Below are positions 25,410 through 34,387 of a DNA stretch of 64,000 bases, piece after piece. The stretch's first letter is position 1, and each line of letters opens with the position of its first letter. Source of the DNA: Hyalangium versicolor (GTDB taxonomy: Bacteria; Myxococcota; Myxococcia; Myxococcales; Myxococcaceae). Location of the stretch: assembly GCF_020103695.1 (NCBI RefSeq), contig NZ_JAHXBF010000010.1, positions 62,001 to 126,000 of the forward strand, written 5' to 3'. Below the pieces are notes generated by a model. It was not told the DNA's origin, did no database searches, and saw only the letters and a list, made by a program, of their open reading frames with translations. Made by a program: the position numbers and the translations under genes.

Positions 25410-27416
25410 ATGACTGAACGCCTCATCAGCGGCAGATACCTCCTGAAGCGGAGCATTGCGGGCGGCGGCATGGGCGCCATCTGGCTCGCACTGGACACCC
25501 AGCTCCAGAGGCATGTGGCCATCAAGCTGATGGCCTCCCACCACCTCACCTCCCCCGAGTCGCGGCAGCGCTTCGCGCTGGAGGCCAAGGCCATTGCCCG
25601 GCTGCAGAACCCGCATGTCGTACAGATCTACGACTACGGCATCGACGAGGGGGACGTTCCGTACATCGTCATGGAGCTGCTGGAGGGCGAGGATCTCGCG
25701 GCCCTGCTCGAGCGGCGCCTGAAGCTGTCCCCCGAGGCGGTGGTCCCGCTGCTCAACCAGGTGGCCCGAGCCCTGACGGCGGCACACCTCGCGGGGGTCA
25801 TCCACCGCGATCTCAAGCTGGGCAACATCTTCCTGGCCCGCCTCGACGGCGAGGAGGTGGTCAAGGTTCTCGACTTCGGACTGGCGCTGATGGACGCCAC
25901 CGAGAACGCCGCCAACACCGAGAGTGAAGTGGCGGGCACGCCCCGTTACATGAGCCCCGAGCAGATGCGGGGACAGACCGATCTGGATCACCGCGCGGAT
26001 GTCTGGGCGCTGGCCGTCGTGCTGTACCGGCTGCTGACGGGGGACTTCCCCTTCTCTCCGCAGGCGCTCGAGACGCTGCGGCTGGGCACCGCGACCGTGC
26101 TCCCCACGCCGCCCTCGCGCATGGTCCCCGAGCTGGGCACCCAGTTGGATGAGTTCTTCGCCCGGGCCCTGGCTCCGGAGCTCTCGCAGCGCTTCTCCTC
26201 GGCCCGGGAGCTGGCCGCCGCCTTCACCGCGCTGGTGGAGACCGGTCGGCCCACCCGCGCCGCGAAGGTGCTCGTCGTCGATGACGAGCCGGACATGGCG
26301 CTGGTGATGCAGCTGCTGCTGCGCAAGGAGATCGAGGAGAACATCTACGAGTTCGTCTTCGCCTCCAACGGCGAGGAGGCGCTGGAGAAGCTGCGCCAGC
26401 ACCCGGATGTGGAGGCCATCCTCTCGGACCTGAAGATGCCGAAGATGGACGGGCTCACCTTCCTGGGCCGCGTGGGCGAGGTCAACCCGCTGGTCAAGGT
26501 CATCATCGTCTCGGCCTACGGCGACATGGGCAACCTGCGCACGGCGATGAACCGGGGCGCCTTCGACTTCCTGGTCAAGCCCATCAACTTCGATGATCTC
26601 CGGAGCACGCTGGAGAAGACGATCAAGCACGTCCGGGAGCTGCGCCGGATGCTGCGCTCCACCGAGGAGAACGATCTGCTGCGGATGTTCGTGAACGGCG
26701 GCGTCGTGGAGCGGGTCCTCTCGGCGGTGCGCACGCCGCTGAGCGTGGCCGGCGAGAAGGTGGAGAGCACGGTCGTCTTCATCGACGTGAAGGACTTCAC
26801 CGAATTGACCCGAGGAGATCAGCCGGAGCAGGCGATCCAGCGGCTGAACGCGAACTTCGAGGTCATCGTCCCCGAGCTCGTCTCCCGAGGCGGAGTGGTG
26901 GACAAGTTCGTGGGAGACGCGGTGATGGCCGTCTTCCGGGGCCAGGGGCACATGGGACGGGCGCTCGACGCCTGCCTCTCGGCGCGGCAGCAACTGCGCG
27001 CCATGGCCTTCCGGGCCGGAGAGGGCTCGCCCTACTCCCATGGCGTCTGCATCGGCGTGGACTCGGGAGCGTTGGTCTCGGGCAGCATCGGCGCCAGGAC
27101 GCTGGGCCGGCTGGACTACACGGTGCTGGGAGACGTGGTGAACCGGGCGGCGTGGTTGGCCTCTCTCGCGGAACGAGATCAAATTCTCATCCGCGAAGAA
27201 CTCAGCCAGCAATTGGACTCGGGCTTCGAGTGCACGCCGCTCGGCGCGCGCGAGCTGCCCGGCACGAGCGTCCCGCTCCGCGTCTCGGAGCTGGTGCACC
27301 GCAGGGAAGCCGTGGTGCCTGCGGCGGACTCGACCATCCGCCCGCCCATCCGGGAGAGCGTGCCCCGGCTCGCCGCGCTCAACGCGGCCTCCGGCAAGGA
27401 CGCGGGCTCGCACTGA
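25410..27416 (+). CDS. Ser/Thr kinase-receiver-adenylate cyclase fusion protein
   Basis: 668 aa. Kinase domain at residues 1-270 with HRDLKLGN (catalytic D134) and DFGLA. A response-regulator receiver domain at about 287-410 with VLVVDDEPD and phospho-acceptor D340 in LSDLKMPKMDG, ending in the KP motif DFLVKPINF. A class III cyclase domain at about 450-640: metal-binding D459 in VVFIDVKDF and D503 in FVGDAVMAVF, a lysine in DKFVGD, and DYTVLGDVVNRA, which together favour ATP over GTP. No membrane segment. All three outputs appear intact, so one polypeptide could join Ser/Thr phosphorylation, His-Asp relay and cAMP synthesis. It is divergent from the patatin gene across a 142-bp gap. A cAMP-making enzyme next to a protein with two cyclic-nucleotide-binding-like domains is suggestive of a functional link. 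Confidence 0.93.
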   Translation: MTERLISGRYLLKRSIAGGGMGAIWLALDTQLQRHVAIKLMASHHLTSPESRQRFALEAKAIARLQNPHVVQIYDYGIDEGDVPYIVMELLEGEDLAALLERRLKLSPEAVVPLLNQVARALTAAHLAGVIHRDLKLGNIFLARLDGEEVVKVLDFGLALMDATENAANTESEVAGTPRYMSPEQMRGQTDLDHRADVWALAVVLYRLLTGDFPFSPQALETLRLGTATVLPTPPSRMVPELGTQLDEFFARALAPELSQRFSSARELAAAFTALVETGRPTRAAKVLVVDDEPDMALVMQLLLRKEIEENIYEFVFASNGEEALEKLRQHPDVEAILSDLKMPKMDGLTFLGRVGEVNPLVKVIIVSAYGDMGNLRTAMNRGAFDFLVKPINFDDLRSTLEKTIKHVRELRRMLRSTEENDLLRMFVNGGVVERVLSAVRTPLSVAGEKVESTVVFIDVKDFTELTRGDQPEQAIQRLNANFEVIVPELVSRGGVVDKFVGDAVMAVFRGQGHMGRALDACLSARQQLRAMAFRAGEGSPYSHGVCIGVDSGALVSGSIGARTLGRLDYTVLGDVVNRAAWLASLAERDQILIREELSQQLDSGFECTPLGARELPGTSVPLRVSELVHRREAVVPAADSTIRPPIRESVPRLAALNAASGKDAGSH

Positions 27417-27483
27417 AGCCAGGGCCTCCGGCCCCGCGAGCAGAGCGGGCTGGAGACGATTTGTCCGGTGGCCTTGGGGGGAC

Positions 27484-27499
27484 TGGCCATGGAGTTGCA
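27484..27499 (+). promoter_or_regulatory. Candidate sigma-54 promoter (-24/-12)
   Basis: TGGCCATGGAGTTGCA matches the -24/-12 layout TGGC-N7-TTGCA, with GG and GC exactly 12 bp apart. It lies 53 bp before the start of the OmpA fusion gene, on its strand. Sigma-54 promoters are common in myxobacteria. I see no obvious enhancer site. Prediction from one match only. Confidence 0.4.
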
Positions 27500-27551
27500 A
27501 AGAGAATAGACAGCCTCCGCGCCTGGCCTGCGCCAGACACAGGAGTCGTCT

Positions 27552-30500
27552 ATGCACACCAACCTCTCCGCACGTATCGAGCCCACGGGCTCCCCCGCTT
27601 CTCGAAGCCTCCGTGCGGCGCTGCTCGCCCTCTGCTGTGTGATCGGCACGGCTTGTGAGCAGACCGACGTCACGCTGCCGCCCAAGAACCAGACCCAGTC
27701 CCTGGCCGGAACGGATGGCGACTTCACGGTCACCGAGCCCAATACGGTCCTCAACCGGTATGCGGTGCTCGCCACGGATGCCCAGGCGGGCGCCACCAGC
27801 GTCCAGGTCGCGGCCTCCGCGGATCTGAACGATCCGAACTTCGGTGTGCTGGCCGCCGGTGATCTCGTCTTCTTCATCCAGATGCAGGGCGCGTCCACCG
27901 ACACCTCGGACAGCCCGAACTCCGGCGCCATCCCCCACCTCAACAGCGCGGACCTTCACGAGTTCGCGATCGTGTCGCGCGTGGAGGGCAACGTCGTCCA
28001 TCTGGCGTGCAGCGGGCTGCGGAACAGCTACACGGTGGAAGGGCGGACGCAGGTGGTGCGCGTCCCGCGTCTCAACAACCTCACCGTCAACAGCGGCGGC
28101 TCGGTGGTGGCGAAGTCCTGGGACGGCCAGAGCGGCGGCGTCGTGGTGCTCCACGTGAACGAGCTCACTTCGCTGGCAGGGACGATCGACGTCAGCGGCC
28201 AGGGCTTCCGCGCGGGCGCGGATGGCGGCAGCGGCGGCATCGTCTACCTCACCTCCACCCGCGTGAACGGCAGCGGCGCCATTCTCGCCAATGGAGGAAA
28301 CGCCAAGGACACGACGCCCGCGCACGACAACGCGCCGAGCGGCGGCGGCAGTGGCGGTACCGTGGTGGTCCTCAGCAGCGACCTGGCGGACGTCTCCGTG
28401 TCGGCCCATGGTGGCTCTGGCGGCGCGACTGCTGGGGCCTCGGGCCAGGTGTTCGAGGCACCGGCGACCCCTCAGCCGTGGCTGGCTTGCACCCCCGTCG
28501 ATCTGAGCGTCACCGTCACCGACGACTTGGACGTCTCCATTCCTGGGGTGACCAGCCCATACACCGTGATCGTCACCAATGCCGGCCCGGGGATCGCGAC
28601 AGACGCTCCCATCTCCGTGACGATGCCCCCGGATGCCTCTGGTGCCTCGTGGACGTGCACGGCGTCGGGAGGCGCGTCCTGCGCGGCAGCCAGCGGCACG
28701 GGGCCTATCTCCTCCACCATCACCGTCCCGCCCGGCGGCACTGTCACCTTCAACTACAACGTGACTCTGAGCGAGATGGCCACCGTCGGGAACCCGGAGG
28801 TGACGGCCACCGTCTCGGCGCCGACGACGTGCACCGACAACACCCCCGGCAACAACACCGCCACGGACACCAACACGATCCAGGCGGAGTCGCAGATGTC
28901 GATCATGCTCACCGACTCACCGGATCCCGCGGAGGAGGACAAACCGCTGACCTACAGCGCCAGGCCGTACAACGGTGGTCCCAACTACTCCGGTCTGATC
29001 AAGGTGACGTTCGACATCCCCTCGGGAACGACGTTCTCCAATGCCACCGGGCCGGGCTGGAGCTGCTCCAACACGGCGACCCAGGTCATCTGCACCTATC
29101 CCAACCAGGCCCCCAACGGAGGCGTTCCCGTCTCCATCGTGGTCATCCCCACCATCGAGACCGGGACGCTCAACGCCAGCGTCTACATCGAGGCGCAGAC
29201 GGACTCGAGCCCGGAGGACAACACGGACTCGGCGACCACGCAGGTCAACGCCACCAATGATCCGCCGACGAACAACCTGCCGGGCACGCAGACCACGCCC
29301 GAGGACACCCCGCTGGTCCTCTCGCCAGCCAACGGCAATTCGATCTCCATCTACGACACGGACGCGGGAGACGGCACCCTCCAGGTGACGCTCACCATCA
29401 CCCATGGCACCCTCACGCTGGGCGGTACCTCGGGGTTGACGTTCACCGTGGGCGACGGGGCGTCGGACACGACGATGACCTTCACCGGCAACATGACCGA
29501 CATCAACGCGGCGATCGCGACGATGACGTTCACGCCGGACGCCAACTACTTCGGCGAGGCCTACCTCACCATCGTCACGAACGACCAGGGCAACACGGGC
29601 CCGGACGGCCCCAAGACGGACACGGACACGCTGACGATCATCATCACCCCGGTGAACGATCCGCCCACGGCCGTGGATGACACGCTCAGCATCCCCGGCG
29701 GCACGAAGCGGACCGATGTGAACGTGCTGGACAACGACTCGTTCGAGCCGGACGCGGACGAGACCCTCGTCGTCATCGAGGTGACGCAGGGTAACCAGGG
29801 CGGAACGGTGACCATCGTCGACGGGGGCGCCCGCGTCGAATACGTGCCGGTTCCGGGCTTCGCGGGGCCCGAGACCTTCACCTACACCATCAGCGACGGG
29901 AATGGGGGCACCGCGACCGCCACGGTGACCATCACGGTGGGAGAGCTCCACCGGCGGGTGGTGGGCAGAGGCTGCAGCGCCTCGGACGAGAGTCTGCCGA
30001 GCGCTTTCTGGATGCTGCTCGCCCTTGTGAGCCTCACCCTCCTGGGCCGCCGGAGCGCCCGCGCTTCCTCCACTCGGGGCATCAGCGCCCTGTTTGGATT
30101 GGGAGCCGTGGCGGTGCTGGCGGCGTCCTCTCCCGCGCAGGCGCAGAGTTCGACGGCCATCGACGTCCAGCAGTTCAAGCCCGCCCCGGGCAAGGCGGAC
30201 GTGCTCGGCCTGCACGGCCCGGGAGTGCCGGGACACCTGAGCTGGCGCGCGGGCCTGTTCCTCAACTACGCGCATGACCCGCTGGTGGTCGTCAACTCGG
30301 ACAACGACGATCTGCTCCAGCACCTGGTGAAGAACCAGCTGGGGTTTGATCTGATGGGCGCCGTGGGCCTGGGCAAGCGCTTCGAGCTGGGTGCAGCCCT
30401 CCCGCTCAACCTGCAGCACGGCGAGTTCAACGAGAGCATCACGAGCACCGGGGAGCAGACGTGGAAGGGCGGCCTGGGTGACCTGCGGCTCGTTCCGAAG

Positions 30501-31901
30501 GCGCTGCTGCTCGACCGCGACAGCGTTCGCCTGGCGCTCGTCGCGCCGGTGGTGCTCCCTACGGGTGGGAGCAAGGATCTGCACGGCCAGAAGGGCGTGG
30601 GAGTGCAGCCTCGCGTCGCGGCGGACTACACCTTCGAGGGAGGCACCCGGTTGCTCGCCAACGTGGGTGTGAACGTGCGCAGCCGGCAGGAGCTGCTCAA
30701 TCTCTCGGTGGGTAACGAGCTGACGTACGGGTTCGGCGCCGCCATTCCGTTTCAGGTCCAGGGCCAGCCGGTCACGGCCCTCGCCTCGCTGGCGGGTGCC
30801 CTGGGACTGGGCGCCACGGGTGGAACGGACCAGGAGGAGATCCCCCTCGAATTACAGGCCGCCATCCAGTACCGCTTCAGCAAGGAGGTGCTGGGCACGG
30901 TGGGACTGGGCCGCGGCATGACGCTCGGCTACGGCATGCCTGTGTTCCGGGTGTTCACCGGCCTTGTGTGGACCGTGGAGCAGGAGCCTCGCTCCCGCGT
31001 GAAGGACTCGGACGGCGATGGCCTGGTCGACTTCGATGACGATTGCCCGGATGACCCGGAGGACAAGGACGGCTTCCAGGATGACGATGGCTGCCCCGAC
31101 CTGGACAACGACCAGGACGGCATCCCCGATACGTTGGACAAGTGCCCGCTGGTGGCGGAGGACAAGGACGGCTTCCAGGATGACGACGGTTGCCCCGAGC
31201 CCGACAACGACCAGGACGGCATCCCCGACACATTGGACAAATGCCCGCTGGAGGCGGAGGACAAGGATGGCTTCCAGGACACGGACGGCTGCCCTGACCT
31301 GGACAACGATCAGGACGGCATCGTCGACACGGCGGACAAGTGCCCGATGCAGCCGGAGGACAAGGACGGCTTCCAGGACCAGGATGGCTGCCCCGACCCC
31401 GACAACGACCGGGACGGCGTGGACGACGCGCACGACCAGTGCCCGACCGAGCCCGAGACCATCAACGGCGTGGACGACGCGGACGGGTGCCCGGACAAGG
31501 GCAAGCCGCAGGTCGAGGTCCAGGGCCGGAAGATCGTGATCCTCGAGAAGGTGTACTTCGCGACGAACAAGGACGTGGTGCTGGCGCGCTCCTTCCCGCT
31601 GCTTCAGCAGGTGGGACAGGTGCTCCGGGGCAACTCGCAGATCACCAAGGTCCGCGTCGAAGGCCATACGGACGACCGCGGAGAGAATGACTTCAACATG
31701 GACCTGTCGCAGCGCCGCGCGAACAACGTGCGCAAGTTCCTGGTGGAGCAGGCGGGCATCGCTCCGGAGCGCCTGGAGGCCGTGGGCTACGGAGAGACGC
31801 AGCCGGTGGACACGAACAAGACCGACCAGGGCCGCGAGAACAACCGGCGCGTCGTCTTCACCATCCTCGAGATCGATGGAGAGTCCGCGACTCCTCCCTG
31901 A
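27552..31901 (+). CDS. Lipoprotein/MYXO-CTERM/OmpA fusion, outer-envelope protein
   Basis: 1449 aa, ATG 27552 with AGGAG eight bases upstream. N-terminus: type II signal with lipobox IGTAC (C35). Residues about 300-800 hold DUF11-like and cadherin/Ig-like beta domains (VTNAGPG, NDPPTNN, VNDPPTA). At 804-835 there is a MYXO-CTERM-like tail: GRGC (C808), a hydrophobic helix and Arg-rich end GRRSAR. It is followed at once by a second signal peptide (about 842-864, cut site AQA/QS), a beta-barrel-like region (866-1150), thrombospondin type 3 repeats (1152-1316) and a C-terminal OmpA peptidoglycan-binding domain (VEGHTDDRG, RRANNV). It reads like two secreted proteins joined in frame: a cell-surface lipoprotein with its own sorting tail and an OmpA porin. 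It may be processed in the middle. Followed by a strong terminator; a sigma-54-like site lies upstream. Confidence 0.9.
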   Translation: MHTNLSARIEPTGSPASRSLRAALLALCCVIGTACEQTDVTLPPKNQTQSLAGTDGDFTVTEPNTVLNRYAVLATDAQAGATSVQVAASADLNDPNFGVLAAGDLVFFIQMQGASTDTSDSPNSGAIPHLNSADLHEFAIVSRVEGNVVHLACSGLRNSYTVEGRTQVVRVPRLNNLTVNSGGSVVAKSWDGQSGGVVVLHVNELTSLAGTIDVSGQGFRAGADGGSGGIVYLTSTRVNGSGAILANGGNAKDTTPAHDNAPSGGGSGGTVVVLSSDLADVSVSAHGGSGGATAGASGQVFEAPATPQPWLACTPVDLSVTVTDDLDVSIPGVTSPYTVIVTNAGPGIATDAPISVTMPPDASGASWTCTASGGASCAAASGTGPISSTITVPPGGTVTFNYNVTLSEMATVGNPEVTATVSAPTTCTDNTPGNNTATDTNTIQAESQMSIMLTDSPDPAEEDKPLTYSARPYNGGPNYSGLIKVTFDIPSGTTFSNATGPGWSCSNTATQVICTYPNQAPNGGVPVSIVVIPTIETGTLNASVYIEAQTDSSPEDNTDSATTQVNATNDPPTNNLPGTQTTPEDTPLVLSPANGNSISIYDTDAGDGTLQVTLTITHGTLTLGGTSGLTFTVGDGASDTTMTFTGNMTDINAAIATMTFTPDANYFGEAYLTIVTNDQGNTGPDGPKTDTDTLTIIITPVNDPPTAVDDTLSIPGGTKRTDVNVLDNDSFEPDADETLVVIEVTQGNQGGTVTIVDGGARVEYVPVPGFAGPETFTYTISDGNGGTATATVTITVGELHRRVVGRGCSASDESLPSAFWMLLALVSLTLLGRRSARASSTRGISALFGLGAVAVLAASSPAQAQSSTAIDVQQFKPAPGKADVLGLHGPGVPGHLSWRAGLFLNYAHDPLVVVNSDNDDLLQHLVKNQLGFDLMGAVGLGKRFELGAALPLNLQHGEFNESITSTGEQTWKGGLGDLRLVPKALLLDRDSVRLALVAPVVLPTGGSKDLHGQKGVGVQPRVAADYTFEGGTRLLANVGVNVRSRQELLNLSVGNELTYGFGAAIPFQVQGQPVTALASLAGALGLGATGGTDQEEIPLELQAAIQYRFSKEVLGTVGLGRGMTLGYGMPVFRVFTGLVWTVEQEPRSRVKDSDGDGLVDFDDDCPDDPEDKDGFQDDDGCPDLDNDQDGIPDTLDKCPLVAEDKDGFQDDDGCPEPDNDQDGIPDTLDKCPLEAEDKDGFQDTDGCPDLDNDQDGIVDTADKCPMQPEDKDGFQDQDGCPDPDNDRDGVDDAHDQCPTEPETINGVDDADGCPDKGKPQVEVQGRKIVILEKVYFATNKDVVLARSFPLLQQVGQVLRGNSQITKVRVEGHTDDRGENDFNMDLSQRRANNVRKFLVEQAGIAPERLEAVGYGETQPVDTNKTDQGRENNRRVVFTILEIDGESATPP
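31005..31499 (+). repeat. Thrombospondin type 3-like coding repeats, about 99-bp unit
   Basis: About five in-frame units of 33 residues, with pattern DKDGFQDDDGCPD followed by DNDQDGIPDTLDKCP. The Asp-rich DxDxDG loops should bind calcium and make a rigid linker between the barrel and the OmpA domain. Two adjacent units are almost identical at DNA level, so copy number may vary between strains. Confidence 0.9.
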
Positions 31902-31975
31902 CGCACCCGGTGACCGCCACGGCGTTCCGTCAACAGGGACGCCGTAGCGAAGGCTGAAAACAACGGAAGTTACTG

Positions 31976-32007
31976 AGGGCCCGGGTGACAACACCTGGGC
32001 CCTTTTT
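31976..32007 (+). terminator. Rho-independent terminator of the OmpA fusion gene
   Basis: A 12-bp stem (31976-31987 with 31992-32003, one G-T wobble), a four-base loop ACAA, and a run of five T at 32003-32007. It lies 75 bp after the stop codon and just before the convergent gene that ends at 32036. Confidence 0.9.
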
Positions 32008-32035
32008 CATAGGAGTCACGGCTGGGGCGGACGCA

Positions 32036-33169
32036 TCACCAGACCCGGAAGGAGTCAATCGCCGCCACCACGTCCGGCCGTCCTTCCGAGAAGGACTTCG
32101 AGGGCCCCAGCGCGATGATCTGGTAGATGGTATCGGGCGCGGACAGCAGCCGGATCTGGTAGTCGACCTCCACGCCCTGGACCCTGCCGGTCGCTTGGAT
32201 GTCGCATGCGGGCAGGTTCATGAAGGTGCTGCAGGTGGGCGAGTCCGCGTGAAAGTTCTTCACGGCCTTGCGGAGGTTGCCCGTGACGAGGTCCGCGAAG
32301 CGGTCCATGCTCACCTGCGCGTTGGCGGGGAGCTTCTCACCGATGATGATGATGTGCGCACCGGAGCGGGTGTCGATCAGCCAGCGGTCCGCCAGGGGGT
32401 TGTCCCGCCGCGCATCCGCGTCCTTGCGCAGACGCCAGGATTCGCCCGGTCTCTCCATCTGGAAGTGGAACTTCTGCCCCTGAAGCGTGCCATCGGCGAT
32501 GTCGTCGGTGTTCGCGGAGATCGCCAGCCCCTGGAGGCCGAGCAGATCCCCTCCCGTGCCCAACGCGTAGAGGCCGGCCACTTCGAAGAGCACGCACAGG
32601 CCCACTCCCGAGAGCGCCACACCTCGACGCAGCAGCGAGGGTGTGCCGACCATCAGCATCAAGAGCCCACAGGAGAAGGCGAACTGAAAGCCCATGGCCA
32701 GCACCTCGCCCTCGGCCAAATGGAGCGCCGAGAAGAGAATCAACCCCAGTACGCACCGCACGATGGCGAGCGTCTGGTACCGAGTGCTTCCGCTCAGCAG
32801 GGAGATGCCCAGGGCCGCGTCGATGACGATGGAGGGCAGCATCGTAGGGCCTGAGAGGAACCCGCTCCCTCCAGCCTGGGGGACGATGACCTTCTCTGCC
32901 GCGACGAGCAGTGCGTTCAGGATGAGGACACAACCCGCGAGGCGCAGCGCGGGGTTCTGTGCCTCGGGCTTCGGGGCAGGCTCTTCGGCCACCTCGGCGG
33001 TTCCCTCACTGCGGGTGGAATGGGCGCTCGAAAAGTCCTCGGTGGCTTGCATCGGTGCGGCCAGGGTGGCCGGAGCCGTATCGACGGGGCTGCCGCAGCG
33101 CGGGCAGGTTCCCTCGGGACGCTGACGGTGCTTGAGTTGGCAGGACGGACAGGCAATCCAGGATTCCAA
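32036..33169 (-). CDS. Zinc-ribbon membrane protein of unknown function
   Basis: 377 aa. The start is TTG 33169, supported by AGGAGGGGG nine bases upstream. Residues 8-27 form a zinc ribbon (CPSC, then CPRC). After a Pro/Ala linker come about four or five hydrophobic segments (about 75-215), so the middle is membrane-embedded. A soluble C-terminal domain of about 150 residues follows (HFQMERPGESWRL, DYQIRLLSAPDTIYQIIALG, ending AAIDSFRVW), resembling PsbP/DUF1795-like folds seen in small lipoproteins; this is a weak resemblance. N-terminal zinc ribbons of this type also begin two kinases in this window. I do not recognise the family and give no function. Confidence 0.85.
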   Translation of the reverse strand: MESWIACPSCQLKHRQRPEGTCPRCGSPVDTAPATLAAPMQATEDFSSAHSTRSEGTAEVAEEPAPKPEAQNPALRLAGCVLILNALLVAAEKVIVPQAGGSGFLSGPTMLPSIVIDAALGISLLSGSTRYQTLAIVRCVLGLILFSALHLAEGEVLAMGFQFAFSCGLLMLMVGTPSLLRRGVALSGVGLCVLFEVAGLYALGTGGDLLGLQGLAISANTDDIADGTLQGQKFHFQMERPGESWRLRKDADARRDNPLADRWLIDTRSGAHIIIIGEKLPANAQVSMDRFADLVTGNLRKAVKNFHADSPTCSTFMNLPACDIQATGRVQGVEVDYQIRLLSAPDTIYQIIALGPSKSFSEGRPDVVAAIDSFRVW

Positions 33170-33340
33170 TGTGGTTTTCCCCCTCCTGCCGGGAGAGACA
33201 GCGAGGAGAAAAATGATGCGGTGTTTCGGGAACGCGAACCCACGAATCCCGCAGGGCCTCTGCCGTCTGCCCCGAGGGTCGCAGTGCCGGCCGCAGGAGA
33301 CGGACTCGCTCTTCGGATGTCGCCCGGATTGGTAGCGAAG

Positions 33341-34288
33341 TCAGTGATCCGCTGAACCCAGTGCTGGAGGGAAGACCACGCCCTCCACCGTGATACTGCG
33401 CGCCCCCCCGGCATCCCATAGCTTGAGGGTGTAGATGCCTTGAGCCTCCTTCTTGGAGACCTCGGCTTCCACCACCACGCTCTGGAATTTCCCCAACACA
33501 AGGGGTGCGGCCTGCCAGAGAGGGAGCACCGGAACCTCGCGTCCGTGCGCATCCACCAGCGTCGCGCCCTCGGCCACCCAGGGCTGCTCGCCGGAGAGGA
33601 GTTGCAGCTTCAGCTCCACCGCAACGCGAGTACTGGAGCGGTAGCTCCACACCCGCTTGGCATCCACCACACTGCCCTTGCGCACGGTGTAGCGCCATGG
33701 GGGAAGGGAGAGATTTTCGGAGGCGACCCCGCCCAGGTCCCCACCCATGAGCCCCGCGCTCACCAGGCCCCGCAGCCCCTCGGGCTGGCTCTGGGAGGCG
33801 CGCAGTTGGGCGTTCTCCTGCTGGCACTGGCGCACCTGCTCCCGCCGCTCGACCACCTCGCGCTGGTAGGACTCCACCGTGCGCGCCCGCCGTTGCACCT
33901 CCACCTGCCGCGCCGCTCGGGCCGGATGCGCGTAGAGCAGCACCGTGGCCAGAGCCGGCGCCGCCCCATCCCCAAACCGCACAGTCAGCTTACGCCACTC
34001 TCCCGGCAACAGGAGAGCCGTGGGTAGGAGTGTCACAAGCTGCCGGCCCTGCACCCATTGCACCTCCTGCTCCGGGGCATGCACCTCCACCGCTCCAGGC
34101 TCCAACGGCGTGTCGAAGAGCAGGTTGGTAGTGGTACCCGGGCTGAGGCACAGCACGAACGGTGCGTTCGACTCCGCGGAGAGCACCAGGGGCTGGGGCG
34201 CGGCCTCACAGTCAGGTGGATTGAGAGCAGCCTCCACCCCGGGCGTGGCGGCGAGCACGGCGGACAAAAGCGGCAGAGCGGCGAGCAC
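33341..34288 (-). CDS. DUF2381-type secreted protein
   Basis: 315 aa from GTG 34288. I prefer this to the longer reading from GTG 34348 because a perfect AGGAGGT (34298-34304) sits nine bases upstream, and translation then begins directly with a hydrophobic signal peptide ending about ATPGVEA. The rest is beta-rich with a short coiled coil (QREVVERREQVRQCQQENAQ). It matches my memory of the myxobacterial paralogous family DUF2381/TIGR02268, whose genes tend to sit next to Ser/Thr kinase genes, as here (kinase stop 99 nt upstream). Predicted periplasmic or surface-exposed; biochemical role unknown. The signal lacks the usual basic N-region, so the start is not certain. Confidence 0.82.
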   Translation of the reverse strand: MLAALPLLSAVLAATPGVEAALNPPDCEAAPQPLVLSAESNAPFVLCLSPGTTTNLLFDTPLEPGAVEVHAPEQEVQWVQGRQLVTLLPTALLLPGEWRKLTVRFGDGAAPALATVLLYAHPARAARQVEVQRRARTVESYQREVVERREQVRQCQQENAQLRASQSQPEGLRGLVSAGLMGGDLGGVASENLSLPPWRYTVRKGSVVDAKRVWSYRSSTRVAVELKLQLLSGEQPWVAEGATLVDAHGREVPVLPLWQAAPLVLGKFQSVVVEAEVSKKEAQGIYTLKLWDAGGARSITVEGVVFPPALGSADH

Positions 34289-34297
34289 GGCGAGGTG

Positions 34298-34304
34298 ACC
34301 TCCT
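34298..34304 (-). promoter_or_regulatory. Strong Shine-Dalgarno deciding the DUF2381 start
   Basis: AGGAGGT read on the minus strand, nine bases before GTG 34288. It lies inside the longer open frame and argues that the gene starts at 34288 rather than 34348. Confidence 0.65.
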
Positions 34305-34387
34305 AGGGTGGCAGGCGGCAACGTGTCCTGGTACGTCGCCTCTACCACGCCTCAGTGCCCCGCTGCGCTCACCCAGCTCGCGTGGCC

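Noticed and set aside
25320..28409. Open frame of 1029 codons on the minus strand
   Set aside because: Antisense to the kinase-receiver-cyclase gene and crossing its 3' intergenic region into the next gene; composition typical of a shadow frame.
31005..31499. Tandem repeat considered as a mobile or regulatory repeat
   Set aside because: It is in frame and encodes thrombospondin type 3 calcium-binding units.
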